64,000 nucleotides of DNA from Rhizobium sp. (GTDB taxonomy: Bacteria; Pseudomonadota; Alphaproteobacteria; Rhizobiales; Rhizobiaceae), in contig PEKW01000015.1 of the NCBI GenBank assembly GCA_002796995.1, forward strand, positions 124,001-188,000, read 5' to 3'. Made by a program: the position numbers and the translations under genes. Every line of letters begins with the position of its first letter. Position 1 is the stretch's first letter. Below are positions 48,040-56,877 of the stretch, piece after piece. The notes below the pieces were generated by a model, which had not been told where the DNA came from, made no database searches, and worked only from the letters and a program-made list of their open reading frames with translations.

Positions 48040-48719
48040 AAAGTGGTGGCAAGCAGCGGATCGGCGCCGAACAAAAGGGCGTGCCCGCCGGAGAGCAGCC
48101 AGCCGGTGATCGCCGCAGCGGCAAGGGCCGAGAGCAAGAGGGGGCCGTCGACCCGCAGCCGGTTCCGACCCGACAGAACGGCCGCGAAAGGCACGAGCGA
48201 GGACGCCCTTGCCATCTGGCCGAAGCGTGCCCCGAGGCGTTTGCGGGCGCGGCGGTCCAGAAGCGCGAAACCCGAGATGGTGAACAGCGCGAGCCCGCCG
48301 AACAGGATCAGCGAGCGAAGGTCGCCGTTCGGCACCAGGTGGCCGAGCGACCAGAACAGGAAGCCCCAGAGCACCGGATGGCGGGTGACCGTGGTGATGG
48401 CACCCGGGCTTACGTCCTGCCGCATGGTGATCGAGAGCGGATTGGCGCTGACAAGACCGGCCAGCACAAGGAAGACGCCGATCGGCGCGGTGACCAGCGT
48501 CACCTTGGCTTGCCAGCCGGCGGGCTCCCAGAGCGGAATGTATTCGGTGGCGAGCGCCGCCTGGAACACCCAGGCGAGGACCAGCACCGAGACCAGCGAA
48601 TAGAGCCCGAGATAGGTACGCCGGCCCAGCATGGCGATCGCACCGGTGCGGACCGGCGGGATGGCCGGCACGGAGTGAAGCGCCAGGAAGGCGCCGAGCG
48701 CGATCAGCAGGTTGGTCAT
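48036..48719 (-). CDS. nnrU: NnrU-family membrane protein
   Basis: 227 residues with six or more membrane spans. Motifs are TVTRHPVLWGFLFWSLGHLV and NPLSITMRQDVSPGA. NnrU proteins are related to isoprenylcysteine methyltransferase-type membrane proteins and are needed for nitrite/NO reductase expression or activity in Rhodobacter; the mechanism is unknown. The start at 48719 overlaps the hemerythrin stop (ATGA), so the two are probably translated together. Confidence 0.9.
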   Translation of the reverse strand: MTNLLIALGAFLALHSVPAIPPVRTGAIAMLGRRTYLGLYSLVSVLVLAWVFQAALATEYIPLWEPAGWQAKVTLVTAPIGVFLVLAGLVSANPLSITMRQDVSPGAITTVTRHPVLWGFLFWSLGHLVPNGDLRSLILFGGLALFTISGFALLDRRARKRLGARFGQMARASSLVPFAAVLSGRNRLRVDGPLLLSALAAAAITGWLLSGGHALLFGADPLLATTF

Positions 48720-49189
48720 GCCACGGCCATCCGCGGTTCCGGATCCGCCGGGATCAACTGGTCGATCATCGCCTTCTCGGCGGCGACGTGGCGGCGCACG
48801 CATTCGAAGAATCCGCGCAGCATGTAGCCGATGGTCTCGAAGGTCAGGCCGCAATGGCCGCGCAGCATGGCTTTCAGCGTCAGAGAAATCTCCTCGGCGG
48901 CCAGCCGGTCGCAGCGGTGCTCGTTCTTCAGCCGCTCGATCATCATCGCCGTGAAGCAGGAACCGGCGCTGCGGTCGAGGTCGGGGAAAAGCAGCCGCTC
49001 TTCGAATTCCTGGGTCCTCGCCAGCAGCGGCAGGACCGTGTCGGATACCTCGCGGCACAGCTTCTCATTAATGGAGAAGGGCAGGCTGTCGGCCAGTTCT
49101 TCGAGACTGCGGCAAAGGCCGAGCAGCTCCTCATGGTTCTGCCTCAGCGTCTTCAGTTCCTGCTCGTCGAGGATGCGGTCGGGGTGCAT
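48716..49189 (-). CDS. Hemerythrin HHE-domain protein
   Basis: 157 residues, helical, with HHE-type metal positions: H in LRQNHEELLG, E in EFEERLLFPDL, H in RLKNEHRCDRL, and RRHVAAEKAM near the C-terminus. Related proteins (DnrN/YtfE type) respond to NO and help repair damaged iron centres, but this one lacks the N-terminal ScdA domain. It sits between a small membrane protein and nnrU in one operon facing an FNR-type box. Confidence 0.82.
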   Translation of the reverse strand: MHPDRILDEQELKTLRQNHEELLGLCRSLEELADSLPFSINEKLCREVSDTVLPLLARTQEFEERLLFPDLDRSAGSCFTAMMIERLKNEHRCDRLAAEEISLTLKAMLRGHCGLTFETIGYMLRGFFECVRRHVAAEKAMIDQLIPADPEPRMAVA

Positions 49190-49202
49190 GGCAAATTCCT
49201 CT

Positions 49203-49358
49203 TCACTGACTGACAAAAAGAACGGTGGCGATGGCGACCGAGGCGAGTACGGCGGAGATGGTGCCGCCGCGTTGCAGCACGCCCATGCGGTAGAGCAGGA
49301 TCGCAAAGCCGATGATGATGGGCGTGGCGACGGTAAGGCCGATCTGGGCGTCAGTCAT
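49203..49358 (-). CDS. 51-residue two-span membrane protein
   Basis: A short gene with strong support: AAGGAGA lies 8 bases before the ATG at 49358, and the hemerythrin gene begins 13 bases after its stop. The product has two hydrophobic spans (IGLTVATPIIIGFAILLY and ISAVLASVAIATVLFV) separated by an Arg-Gly turn. The FNR-type box at 49412-49425 is at ideal spacing. No function is recognised; an accessory subunit of an NO-related membrane complex is possible. Confidence 0.75.
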   Translation of the reverse strand: MTDAQIGLTVATPIIIGFAILLYRMGVLQRGGTISAVLASVAIATVLFVSQ

Positions 49359-49411
49359 GGAAGCAATCTCCTTTGATGCTGCGACCCTAACTTGCCGACT
49401 GTCATTTTTCT

Positions 49412-49425
49412 TTGTGCTGTCGCAA
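49412..49425. promoter_or_regulatory. FNR/NnrR-type box between the small membrane gene and norE
   Basis: TTGTGCTGTCGCAA has TTG-N8-CAA symmetry, extended to CTTTG...CAAAG. The -41.5 rule gives a minus-strand start near 49377, 19 bases before the small gene. On the plus strand the predicted start (about 49460) coincides with the norE start, so use there is less certain. Confidence 0.7.
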
Positions 49426-49460
49426 AGACGCGCCGATCGGCTCTCCTTAAGAAAAAGCCC

Positions 49461-50033
49461 ATGATGATGGGAACCAATATTGCAGCGGTCGCCATGGCGG
49501 CCCCGTTCGAGGAGGAGGAGGAGAGCGATGTTCTTCTGCTCTGGGTGCTCGTGTGGAGCGAGCTTGTCGCTTTCGGCATTCTGATCGGCGCCTTTCTGGT
49601 GATGTCGGCCTTCGAACCCGAGCGGTTCGCCCTGGCGCGTCTGCATCTGAGCCCGGGCCTCGCGGCCATCAACACCGTCGTGCTTCTCACCAGTGGTTGG
49701 CAGGCGGCGCTGGCGGTGCGCCGTACCGCCCCAACCCGGCAGGTCCGTCGCTCGCTGATCGCGGCGGCCCTGCTGGGTTTCGTTTTCCTGGCCGTCAAGC
49801 TCTTCGAATATGCCGGAGAGATCCGCTATGCCGGAGAAGAGACGTTCAACGGCTTCTTCGAACTCTATTTCATCATCACCGGCTTCCATCTGCTGCATGT
49901 GGTATTCGGTGCGCTCGTCATGCTGCTGATCGCCTGGCGGCCGACGCGCGGCAATGTCGTGCTGATCACCACGCTGTGGCATGCGATCGATCTCGTGTGG
50001 ATCGTCATGTTCCCGATCATCTACCTGGCCTGA
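49461..50033 (+). CDS. norE: NorE, cytochrome oxidase subunit III-like protein
   Basis: About 190 residues with five membrane spans. Motifs are VLLLWVLVWSELVAFGILIG and GFHLLHVVFGALVMLLIAW, as in subunit III of heme-copper oxidases. NorE/NorF support NO reductase activity without being catalytic. The start is uncertain: three ATGs lie at 49461-49469, and 49494 is possible if transcription starts near 49460. It is followed 4 bases later by norF. Confidence 0.88.
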   Translation: MMMGTNIAAVAMAAPFEEEEESDVLLLWVLVWSELVAFGILIGAFLVMSAFEPERFALARLHLSPGLAAINTVVLLTSGWQAALAVRRTAPTRQVRRSLIAAALLGFVFLAVKLFEYAGEIRYAGEETFNGFFELYFIITGFHLLHVVFGALVMLLIAWRPTRGNVVLITTLWHAIDLVWIVMFPIIYLA

Positions 50034-50037
50034 CCCG

Positions 50038-50319
50038 ATGGACCGATTTTCGAAAGAGCGTCTTCACTGGGCTTTCGTTATGGCCAGCGTGCTGGCGGTT
50101 GGCGGGGCGATCACGGCGGCTCTCAGCGGCAACATGCTGGTGCCGATCGCCATCGTTCTCGTGGCAGCGCTTGCCAAGGCGCGCATCGTCATTCTCGACT
50201 TCATGGGCCTCAGGCGCGCCGGCGGAGCGCTGCGCTTCGCGCTCGTCGCCTGGCCGATCACCTTCGTGTTGCTGGCCCTTTCGCGCACCATTCTCGTGGC
50301 GATTGCCGCTCCGGTCTGA
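50038..50319 (+). CDS. norF: NorF, small membrane protein of the nor gene set
   Basis: 93 residues with three membrane spans (WAFVMASVLAVGGAITAAL; MLVPIAIVLVAALAKARIVI; LVAWPITFVLLALSRTILVA). It resembles the COX4-like/NorF family. It begins 4 bases after the norE stop. The 177 bases before norC hold an FNR-type box, so norEF and norCBQD may be separate transcripts. Confidence 0.85.
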   Translation: MDRFSKERLHWAFVMASVLAVGGAITAALSGNMLVPIAIVLVAALAKARIVILDFMGLRRAGGALRFALVAWPITFVLLALSRTILVAIAAPV

Positions 50320-50343
50320 GCCATCGGACCATCGCCCGTTTGT

Positions 50344-50357
50344 TTGCCAAATAGCAA
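50344..50357 (+). promoter_or_regulatory. FNR/NnrR-type box upstream of norC
   Basis: TTGCCAAATAGCAA fits TTG(A/C)-N6-(T/G)CAA. The predicted transcript start is near 50392, about 105 bases before the norC start. Confidence 0.75.
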
Positions 50358-50496
50358 AGAAGGCTTTTCGTCCGTCGCTAGAAAGGGACCGTCCCGCAGA
50401 ACGGCATGAGGGGCGGCCTGGCCGCCGACCGCTGCAGGGGGATTTCACCAGGCCGGCGGCGGAATGAAAGCTGCGGCGAACGAAAGGACCATGGGG

Positions 50497-50949
50497 ATGG
50501 CAGAGCGCCTAACCAAGACAGGGGCCCGCAACGTCTTCTATGGCGGGTCCATCTTCTTCTTCACGATCTTCGTGGGCCTCACCGCCCACAGCCACTACTA
50601 CATCAGGACGACCTCCACCGACGAGTCCACGCTGACCGACGGCGTGGCGCGCGGCAAGCACGTCTGGGAAAAGAACGCCTGCATCAATTGTCATACCCTG
50701 CTCGGCGAAGGCGCTTATTTCGCCCCCGAACTCGGCAATGTCTGGGTGCGCTGGGGCGGCAAGGACGATCCGGAAGGAGCCCGCGAAACGCTGAAATCCT
50801 GGATGGCCGCACAGCCGTCGGGCGTCGAGGGCCGCCGGCAGATGCCGCAATTCAACCTGAGCGAACAGGAACTCAACGACCTCGCCGACTTCCTCGAATG
50901 GACGAGCCGCATCAAGACGCAGAAGTGGCCGCCGAACGACGCCGGCTGA
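50497..50949 (+). CDS. norC: NorC, cytochrome c subunit of nitric oxide reductase
   Basis: 150 residues. One N-terminal membrane anchor (FYGGSIFFFTIFVGLTAHS) precedes a periplasmic monoheme domain with CINCH (Cys62, Cys65, His66) and a likely axial Met in RRQMPQF. It passes electrons to NorB. The start at 50497 (MAERLTKTGARN) matches known NorC N-termini; in-frame ATGs at 50464 and 50491 are less likely. Confidence 0.95.
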   Translation: MAERLTKTGARNVFYGGSIFFFTIFVGLTAHSHYYIRTTSTDESTLTDGVARGKHVWEKNACINCHTLLGEGAYFAPELGNVWVRWGGKDDPEGARETLKSWMAAQPSGVEGRRQMPQFNLSEQELNDLADFLEWTSRIKTQKWPPNDAG

Positions 50950-50977
50950 GCAAGCGCCGCGACAAGGAGAAACGACA

Positions 50978-52324
50978 ATGAAATACCAAACCCAAAAGGT
51001 CGCGATGCTGTATTTCTACGGCGCGCTCGGCCTCTTCCTCGCTCAGGTGCTGTTCGGCGTGCTCGCCGGTACGATCTACGTGCTGCCCAATACGCTGTCC
51101 GAACTGTTGCCCTTCAACATCGTGCGCATGGTTCATACCAATGCGCTGATCGTCTGGCTGCTCATGGGCTTCATGGGTGCCACCTATTATCTTCTGCCGG
51201 AAGAGGCGGAGACGGAACTCTATAGCCCGAAGCTGGCGATCGCCCAGTTCTGGATCTTCCTGATTGCCGCCGCGGTCGCCGTGGTCGGTTATCTGTTCCA
51301 CATCCACGAGGGCCGCGAATTCCTCGAGCAGCCCTTCGCCATCAAGGTCGGCATCGTCATCGTCTGCCTGATGTTCCTGTTCAACATCACGCTGACGGTG
51401 CTCAAAGGCCGCAAGACAGTCGTCACCAACATCCTGATCTTCGGGCTGTGGGGCGTGGCGATCTTCTTCCTCTTCGCCTTCTACAACCCGGTCAACCTGG
51501 CGCTCGACAAGATGTACTGGTGGTATGTCGTGCATCTGTGGGTCGAAGGCGTGTGGGAACTGATCATGGCTTCCGTTCTCGCCTTCCTGATGATCAAGCT
51601 CAACGGCATCGACCGCGAAGTGGTCGAGAAGTGGCTCTATGTGATCGTCGGCCTGGCGCTGTTCTCCGGCATTCTCGGCACTGGCCACCACTACTACTGG
51701 ATCGGCGCTCCGGGCTACTGGCAGTGGATCGGTTCGCTGTTCTCGACGCTGGAAGTTGCCCCCTTCTTCACCATGGTGATCTTCACCTTCGTGATGACCT
51801 GGAAGGCCGGCCGCAAGCATCCGAACAAGGCGGCGCTTCTGTGGTCGATCGGCTGCTCGGTCATGGCCTTCTTCGGCGCCGGCGTCTGGGGCTTCCTGCA
51901 CACGCTGTCCTCGATCAACTACTACACCCATGGCACGCAGGTCACCGCCGCTCATGGCCACCTCGCCTTCTTCGGCGCCTATGTCATGCTCAACCTTGCG
52001 ATCATGGCCTATGCGATCCCGGAGATCCGTGGCCGCCAGCCGTATAACCAGTGGCTGTCGATCGCCAGCTTCTGGATGATGTGCACGGCCATGTCGGTGA
52101 TGACCTTCGCGCTGACCTTCGCCGGCGTGCTGCAGGTCCATCTGCAGCGGGTGCTCGGCGAGAGCTACATGGCCGTCCAGGATCAGCTCGCGCTGTTCTA
52201 CTGGGTACGGCTCGGCTCCGGCGTCGTGGTTCTGATCTCTGCGCTGATGTTCGCCTGGTCGGTACTCATGCCGGGCAAGGAAAAGGCGCCGGCCTTCGGC
52301 GGCGTGGCCGAACCCGCTGAGTGA
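50978..52324 (+). CDS. norB: NorB, catalytic subunit of cytochrome c-dependent nitric oxide reductase
   Basis: 448 residues with about 12 membrane spans. Conserved histidines for the two hemes and FeB occur in MVHTNALIVWLLMG, VVHLWVEGVWELIM, GTGHHYYWIG and AAHGHLAFFGAYVM; the Glu in VEGVWELI is kept. Length and the absence of an N-terminal extension identify the cNor type, not the quinol-dependent form. It reduces 2 NO to N2O. It starts 28 bases after norC. Confidence 0.97.
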   Translation: MKYQTQKVAMLYFYGALGLFLAQVLFGVLAGTIYVLPNTLSELLPFNIVRMVHTNALIVWLLMGFMGATYYLLPEEAETELYSPKLAIAQFWIFLIAAAVAVVGYLFHIHEGREFLEQPFAIKVGIVIVCLMFLFNITLTVLKGRKTVVTNILIFGLWGVAIFFLFAFYNPVNLALDKMYWWYVVHLWVEGVWELIMASVLAFLMIKLNGIDREVVEKWLYVIVGLALFSGILGTGHHYYWIGAPGYWQWIGSLFSTLEVAPFFTMVIFTFVMTWKAGRKHPNKAALLWSIGCSVMAFFGAGVWGFLHTLSSINYYTHGTQVTAAHGHLAFFGAYVMLNLAIMAYAIPEIRGRQPYNQWLSIASFWMMCTAMSVMTFALTFAGVLQVHLQRVLGESYMAVQDQLALFYWVRLGSGVVVLISALMFAWSVLMPGKEKAPAFGGVAEPAE

Positions 52325-52328
52325 TCTT

Positions 52329-52475
52329 GCCTTCTCCCCGTCGGGGAGAGGGTAGCCGGCAGGGCCGGGTGAGGGGGTGCTTGCGCCAACGGCCCCCTCA
52401 TCGCCTCGCCCCCAAGCCTGTCGACGCGTGTTCGACGCTTCTCCCCCATGGGGAGAAGCAGCCGGCGAGCCCAGG
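52329..52475. repeat. RIME-like palindromic mosaic repeat between norB and norQ
   Basis: Three linked palindromes: CTTCTCCCCGTCGGGGAGAG at 52331, a larger stem with TGAGGGGG/CCCCCTCA arms (52369-52400), and CTTCTCCCCCATGGGGAGAAG at 52438. The first and last arms are near-identical and could pair with each other. This resembles intergenic mosaic elements common in Rhizobiaceae genomes. Here it sits inside the nor operon. Confidence 0.75.
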
Positions 52476-52510
52476 CCTCACGTCAATATTGCCCAAGAAG
52501 GATACACCCC

Positions 52511-53317
52511 ATGAACCTCGTGCTCACCAATCCGCCGTCGCTCGACATTCCGGCCTATTCGCCGGCCGGAAGCGAATGCGAACTGTTCGAGACGGCCTGG
52601 ATGCGCCAGCTGCCGCTGCTGCTCAAGGGACCGACCGGTTGCGGCAAGACGCGTTTCGTCGGGCATATGGCCGCCAAGCTTGGCCTGCCGCTATCGACCG
52701 TCTCCTGCCACGACGACCTGGCCGCTGCCGACCTCACAGGCCGCTATCTGCTGAAGGGGGGCGACACGGTCTGGGTCGACGGGCCGTTGACGCGGGCGGT
52801 GCGCGAGGGCGGTATCTGCTATCTCGACGAAGTGGTCGAGGCGCGCAAGGACGTGGCAGTCGTGCTGCATCCGCTGACCGACGACCGGCGCATCCTGCCG
52901 CTTGAGCGCACCGGCGAAGTGCTGAGCGCTCCGCCCGGCTTCATGCTGGTCGTATCCTACAATCCCGGCTACCAGAATCTCCTGAAGACGCTGAAGCCCT
53001 CCACACGTCAGCGCTTCGTCGCCATCGAATTCGATTTCCTGCCGAAGGACCGCGAGATTGCCGTCGTCTCGGCGGAAAGCGGCCTTGCCGAGGGCATGGT
53101 GGCGCCGCTGGTCGAGCTCGCCCGCCGGCTGCGTGCGCTGAAAGGCCACGATCTCGAGGAAGGGGTTTCCACCCGCCTTCTGGTCTATTGCGCCAGCCTG
53201 ATCGATGCGGGCCTCGCGCCGAGGGATGCGGTCCGGTGCGCCATGATCGAGCCGCTGACCGACGAGCCGGACGTGCGCGCCGCTCTTCTCGAACTGGCAA
53301 GTGCGGTCATCCGCTAA
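52511..53317 (+). CDS. norQ: NorQ, MoxR-type AAA+ ATPase for NO reductase activation
   Basis: 268 residues. Walker A is GPTGCGKTRF, Walker B GICYLDEVVEA, with the MoxR-family region GFMLVVSYNPGYQNLLKTLK. NorQ works with NorD to insert non-heme iron (FeB) or otherwise activate NorB. It is separated from norB by the mosaic repeat and precedes norD by 11 bases. Confidence 0.93.
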   Translation: MNLVLTNPPSLDIPAYSPAGSECELFETAWMRQLPLLLKGPTGCGKTRFVGHMAAKLGLPLSTVSCHDDLAAADLTGRYLLKGGDTVWVDGPLTRAVREGGICYLDEVVEARKDVAVVLHPLTDDRRILPLERTGEVLSAPPGFMLVVSYNPGYQNLLKTLKPSTRQRFVAIEFDFLPKDREIAVVSAESGLAEGMVAPLVELARRLRALKGHDLEEGVSTRLLVYCASLIDAGLAPRDAVRCAMIEPLTDEPDVRAALLELASAVIR

Positions 53318-53328
53318 AGAGGTGCATC

Positions 53329-55227
53329 ATGCTGGACTTCCTGGAACTGGAAGAGACCGTCGGGCGGGCCTGGCACAATATCGCCGGCAATACGCGCACC
53401 TGGCCGCGCTATCCCGAGGCGGCGGTTCTGCTCGAGGAGGTTCAGACGGTCCTGTCCGTCTGCTTTCGCGGCTTCGGTGGCGAGCGCGCCGTGCAACTCG
53501 CCCCGGCGCGGGGGCGAACCTCCGGTCACAGGCTGAAATTCCGCCAGCGGCTGGGCCTTGGCGAGGAGAAGCTGGTTCAGCCCGGACGCGACCACGCGAC
53601 CGTCATGCTGCCCGCGGTTCTCGATCTGCTGCCGACGGGCGAACTCAACCGCGATCTCTATGTCTGGCTGGCGGCCGCGATGGCCGTCATGCCGCTCGAT
53701 CCGGTCTCTGAAAGTGATCCGCTCGTCCGCGACCTCGCCCTGATCGAGAGGGCCGCGCAGACGGCGCAGGCCGTGGTCAGCCAGTTTCCCGGCCTCAGAG
53801 CCCGTTACCGCGCGCTCTGCGCCGCAGTGCTTGTCGAGCGTCAGCGCGGCAAGCTGCCGCGCGTCGAGAGCCTCGTTGAGGACCGTGTCATCAATCTCCT
53901 TCGCGCCGGCGCAGGCCTCGCCCCGCTTGCCTATCCGGTGCCATTGCCGGTCAAGGCGCCGCCCGGCTATCTGCCGATGATGCCTGTGCCCTTGTGGCCT
54001 GACGCGCTGTTGCGCGAGGAGAGTGCACCACGCGCCGAAGAGGATCGGCCGGCCGCCGGCGGGGACCGTCAGGGCGCCACGACCGGACGCCAGGTCGCGA
54101 CGCGCGAAAAGAGCGACGGCCGCGACAAGGACCGCAGCCCCTTCATCCTCAACCGTTTCGAGAAGATCCTCGCGATGGCGGAGATGGTCAATGTCGATCG
54201 CCCCGGCGACGACAGCGACGACCACGATGCTGCCGCGGCCGAGGAACTGGACGACATGACGCTCGGCGAGCGCAAGGGACGTCCATCGGCTCGGTTCCGC
54301 TTCGATCTCGATCTGCCGCCCGAGGCGCTCGACCGTACGCCGCTGACGGCGGAGTTGAGCTATCCGGAATGGGACTACCGACGCAACGCCTATCTCAAGG
54401 ATTATTGCCGTGTGCTGGCGGGACCGGCGCCCGAGGAGGTGCAGGGTCCGGAAGCCAGTGCAGCGATGAAGAGCCTGATCCGCCGTGTGCGCCGGCAGTT
54501 CGAAGTGCTTCGACCGAAGCACGAGATGCTGAGAGCCCAGCTCGACGGCGCCGACCTCGACCTCGATGCCGTGGTGCGCAGCCGGACCGACCTGAAGGCC
54601 GGCGGCGAGGGCAGCGACCGCATTCACCTGATGAGCCGGCCGCAGGCGCATGACCTTGCCGTCACCCTGCTCGTCGACGTCTCGCTCTCCACCGATGCCT
54701 GGTTCGACGACCTGCGCGTGCTGGATGTCGAGAAGGAAGCGCTTCTGGTGCTCGCCAACGGGCTTGCCGCGTGCGGCGACAACCACTCGATCCTGACGTT
54801 TACCTCGCGCCGTCGCTCCTGGGTGCGCATCGAGACCGTCAAGGATTTTGGCGAGAAGATGGGTCCTGTGGTGGAGAACCGCATCGCGGCGCTTAAACCC
54901 GGTTACTACACCCGTATCGGTGCGGCGATCCGTCATGCGACGGCCAAGCTGGTCGAGCAGCCGAATCGGCGGCAGTTGCTGCTGGTGCTGACCGACGGCA
55001 AGCCCAACGACGTCGACCACTACGAGGGGCGCTTTGCCCTGGAAGACAGCCGCCGCGCGGTCATCGAGGCGCGGCGCAAGGGCGTGCGCGTCTTCGGCGT
55101 TACGGTCGATCGCGACGCCAAATCCTATGTGCCGGCGATCTTTGGACAGCACGGCTATGCCGTGGTGTCGAACATCGCCCGGCTGCCGGCAGCCCTGCCG
55201 GCCATCTATCGCGGCCTTGCCAGTTGA
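53329..55227 (+). CDS. norD: NorD, von Willebrand A-domain maturation protein
   Basis: 632 residues. A C-terminal VWA domain has the MIDAS motif DVSLSTDAW (near 449) and VLTDGKPNDVDHYEGRFALE. The middle portion (about 225-310) is charged and low in complexity. NorD is the partner of the NorQ AAA+ ring and acts as adaptor to NorB. A strong bidirectional terminator follows. Confidence 0.93.
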   Translation: MLDFLELEETVGRAWHNIAGNTRTWPRYPEAAVLLEEVQTVLSVCFRGFGGERAVQLAPARGRTSGHRLKFRQRLGLGEEKLVQPGRDHATVMLPAVLDLLPTGELNRDLYVWLAAAMAVMPLDPVSESDPLVRDLALIERAAQTAQAVVSQFPGLRARYRALCAAVLVERQRGKLPRVESLVEDRVINLLRAGAGLAPLAYPVPLPVKAPPGYLPMMPVPLWPDALLREESAPRAEEDRPAAGGDRQGATTGRQVATREKSDGRDKDRSPFILNRFEKILAMAEMVNVDRPGDDSDDHDAAAAEELDDMTLGERKGRPSARFRFDLDLPPEALDRTPLTAELSYPEWDYRRNAYLKDYCRVLAGPAPEEVQGPEASAAMKSLIRRVRRQFEVLRPKHEMLRAQLDGADLDLDAVVRSRTDLKAGGEGSDRIHLMSRPQAHDLAVTLLVDVSLSTDAWFDDLRVLDVEKEALLVLANGLAACGDNHSILTFTSRRRSWVRIETVKDFGEKMGPVVENRIAALKPGYYTRIGAAIRHATAKLVEQPNRRQLLLVLTDGKPNDVDHYEGRFALEDSRRAVIEARRKGVRVFGVTVDRDAKSYVPAIFGQHGYAVVSNIARLPAALPAIYRGLAS

Positions 55228-55250
55228 GGCGGAGGCAAGGCCGCGTAACG

Positions 55251-55286
55251 GAAAGGCCCGGCGCTAGGGGTGGCGCCGGGCCTTTC
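55251..55286. terminator. Bidirectional terminator between norD and hemN
   Basis: A perfect 14-base stem (GAAAGGCCCGGCGC / GCGCCGGGCCTTTC) with an 8-base loop lies between the convergent genes. A-rich and T-rich ends make it suitable for both directions. Confidence 0.85.
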
Positions 55287-55309
55287 TCTGTCTGCTCTGC
55301 TCTTTGGGC

Positions 55310-56662
55310 TCATGTGGCCTTGGAATGGGTGCGGGCCGACTGGTCGAGATAGGCGTCGAAGCTCGCCGCGACGGCGCGGATGACGAAGCGGCAGTCGCGG
55401 CGCACCGTGACCACGCCATCCTTCATCTCGGTGATCCCATCCTCGAGAAGGCGCTGGAACATGGCGTTGCCGGACAGAAGCTGGTCCGGCTCGAAGCCGT
55501 GCGCTTCGCAAAGCGATGCGAGGTCGACGCGGAAATCGCACATCAGCCGTTCGATCACCGCTGCCCGCAGCTGGTCCTCCGCCGTCAGCCGATAGCCCTT
55601 GACCGTGCCGAGCTTGCCAGACGCGATGCGCTGCGCATATTGACCGATCGCCACGTCGTTCTGGATATAGCCGTCCACGGTCCGGCCGATCGCCGAGGCG
55701 CCGAGGCCGATCAGCGTCTTGCAGGCATCCGTCGTGTAGCCCTGGAAATTGCGGTGCAGCCGGCCGGTCTCCGCGGCCAACGAAAGATCGTCCTCCGGCA
55801 GGGCGAAATGGTCGAGGCCGATCCGGCGATAGCCGGCGGCGGACAGGGTTTCGGCGATCGCTTCCGCCTGGGCATGGCGTTCGGCCGCATCCGGCAGCGC
55901 CCTTTCGTCGATCAGGCGCTGGTGCTTCTTGAACGAGGGGATATGGGCATAGCCGAACACGGCGAAACGGTCCGGACGCATGGCGATCGCAGTCCTGGCC
56001 GTCTCGATACAGGAGGCGACGGTCTGGTGCGGCAGGCCGTAAATCAGGTCGAAGTTGACGCTGTCGATGCCGGCCTCGCGCAGGCCCAGCGTCGCATCGG
56101 ACGTCTGCTCGGCGGTCTGGATGCGGTTGATCGCCTTCTGCACGACAGGATCGAAGCTCTGCACGCCGAGGCTGGCGCGGGTCACGCCCGACTGGCCGAG
56201 CGCGCCGATCATCGACCGGGTGAGGGTGCGCGGGTCGATCTCGACGGCTGTGCCGGCGTTGGGCGCGATGTTGAACTCCCTGTGCAGGAAGGCGGAGAGA
56301 TCGAGAAACTCCTCCGGCGTCATGATCGTCGGAGTGCCGCCGCCGAAGTGGATCTGGCCGACCTTGAGCGGCTTGCCGGCTGCCTTGGCCACCAGCCGGA
56401 TCTCACGCTTCAACACGTCGAGATAGTCGAGGATCGGCTGGTCCTTCTGGGTGATCGACGTGTGGCAGCCGCAGTACCAGCACATGGAGCGGCAGAAGGG
56501 GATGTGCAGGTAGAGCGAAATCGCTTCGCTTGCCGGAATGGCGGCCAGCCAGTCGCCATAGGTGCCAGCCCCGATGCCGGAGGCAAAACGCGGCGCGGTG
56601 GGATAGCTGGTGTAACGGGGCAGACGGGCCTCTCCGTATTTCTCGATCAGTTCGCGGGACAT
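55310..56662 (-). CDS. hemN: HemN, oxygen-independent coproporphyrinogen III oxidase
   Basis: 450 residues of the radical SAM family. The Fe-S/SAM motif is CRSMCWYCGC, followed by GGGTPTIMTPEEF and GVQSFDPVVQKAINR. It oxidises coproporphyrinogen III without O2, supplying heme for NorB/NorC and other cytochromes under anoxia. The start at 56662 fits HemN N-termini; the FNR-like box at 56718 predicts transcription from about 56683. Confidence 0.94.
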   Translation of the reverse strand: MSRELIEKYGEARLPRYTSYPTAPRFASGIGAGTYGDWLAAIPASEAISLYLHIPFCRSMCWYCGCHTSITQKDQPILDYLDVLKREIRLVAKAAGKPLKVGQIHFGGGTPTIMTPEEFLDLSAFLHREFNIAPNAGTAVEIDPRTLTRSMIGALGQSGVTRASLGVQSFDPVVQKAINRIQTAEQTSDATLGLREAGIDSVNFDLIYGLPHQTVASCIETARTAIAMRPDRFAVFGYAHIPSFKKHQRLIDERALPDAAERHAQAEAIAETLSAAGYRRIGLDHFALPEDDLSLAAETGRLHRNFQGYTTDACKTLIGLGASAIGRTVDGYIQNDVAIGQYAQRIASGKLGTVKGYRLTAEDQLRAAVIERLMCDFRVDLASLCEAHGFEPDQLLSGNAMFQRLLEDGITEMKDGVVTVRRDCRFVIRAVAASFDAYLDQSARTHSKAT

Positions 56663-56717
56663 GGGGCTACTCCGGTTCAACGTGTCCTTGAAGTAGATCC
56701 GTTCGCGTTCTTGCTCT

Positions 56718-56731
56718 TTGCCAAATCCCAA
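56718..56731 (-). promoter_or_regulatory. FNR-like box upstream of hemN
   Basis: TTGCCAAATCCCAA has one mismatch to TTG(A/C)-N6-(T/G)CAA. The -41.5 rule puts transcription about 21 bases before the hemN start. Confidence 0.55.
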
Positions 56732-56769
56732 GGATCGCGTCGAAAGCGGTTTCGGCTTTGCGGATTTGT

Positions 56770-56783
56770 TTGCGCGGCGACAA
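56770..56783 (+). promoter_or_regulatory. FNR-like box upstream of the DUF2249 operon
   Basis: TTGCGCGGCGACAA has TTG-N8-CAA symmetry, one mismatch to the FixK-type consensus. The predicted transcript start is near 56818, 60 bases before the gene. Confidence 0.55.
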
Positions 56784-56877
56784 GGTCGCTCCCCCGACTT
56801 GGGTCTAAATCCTGAGCGCTGGCCAGGCCCGGGCCGCGACGGTGATTGGCGGGCCGCTCAACGAACAGGACGGATAA

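Noticed and set aside
52321-52905. 194-codon frame starting in the norB-norQ repeat
   Set aside because: Out of frame with norQ, begins within the palindromic repeat and has shadow-like composition.
53314-55152. 612-codon frame opposite norD
   Set aside because: Shadow of norD, whose VWA domain is unmistakable.
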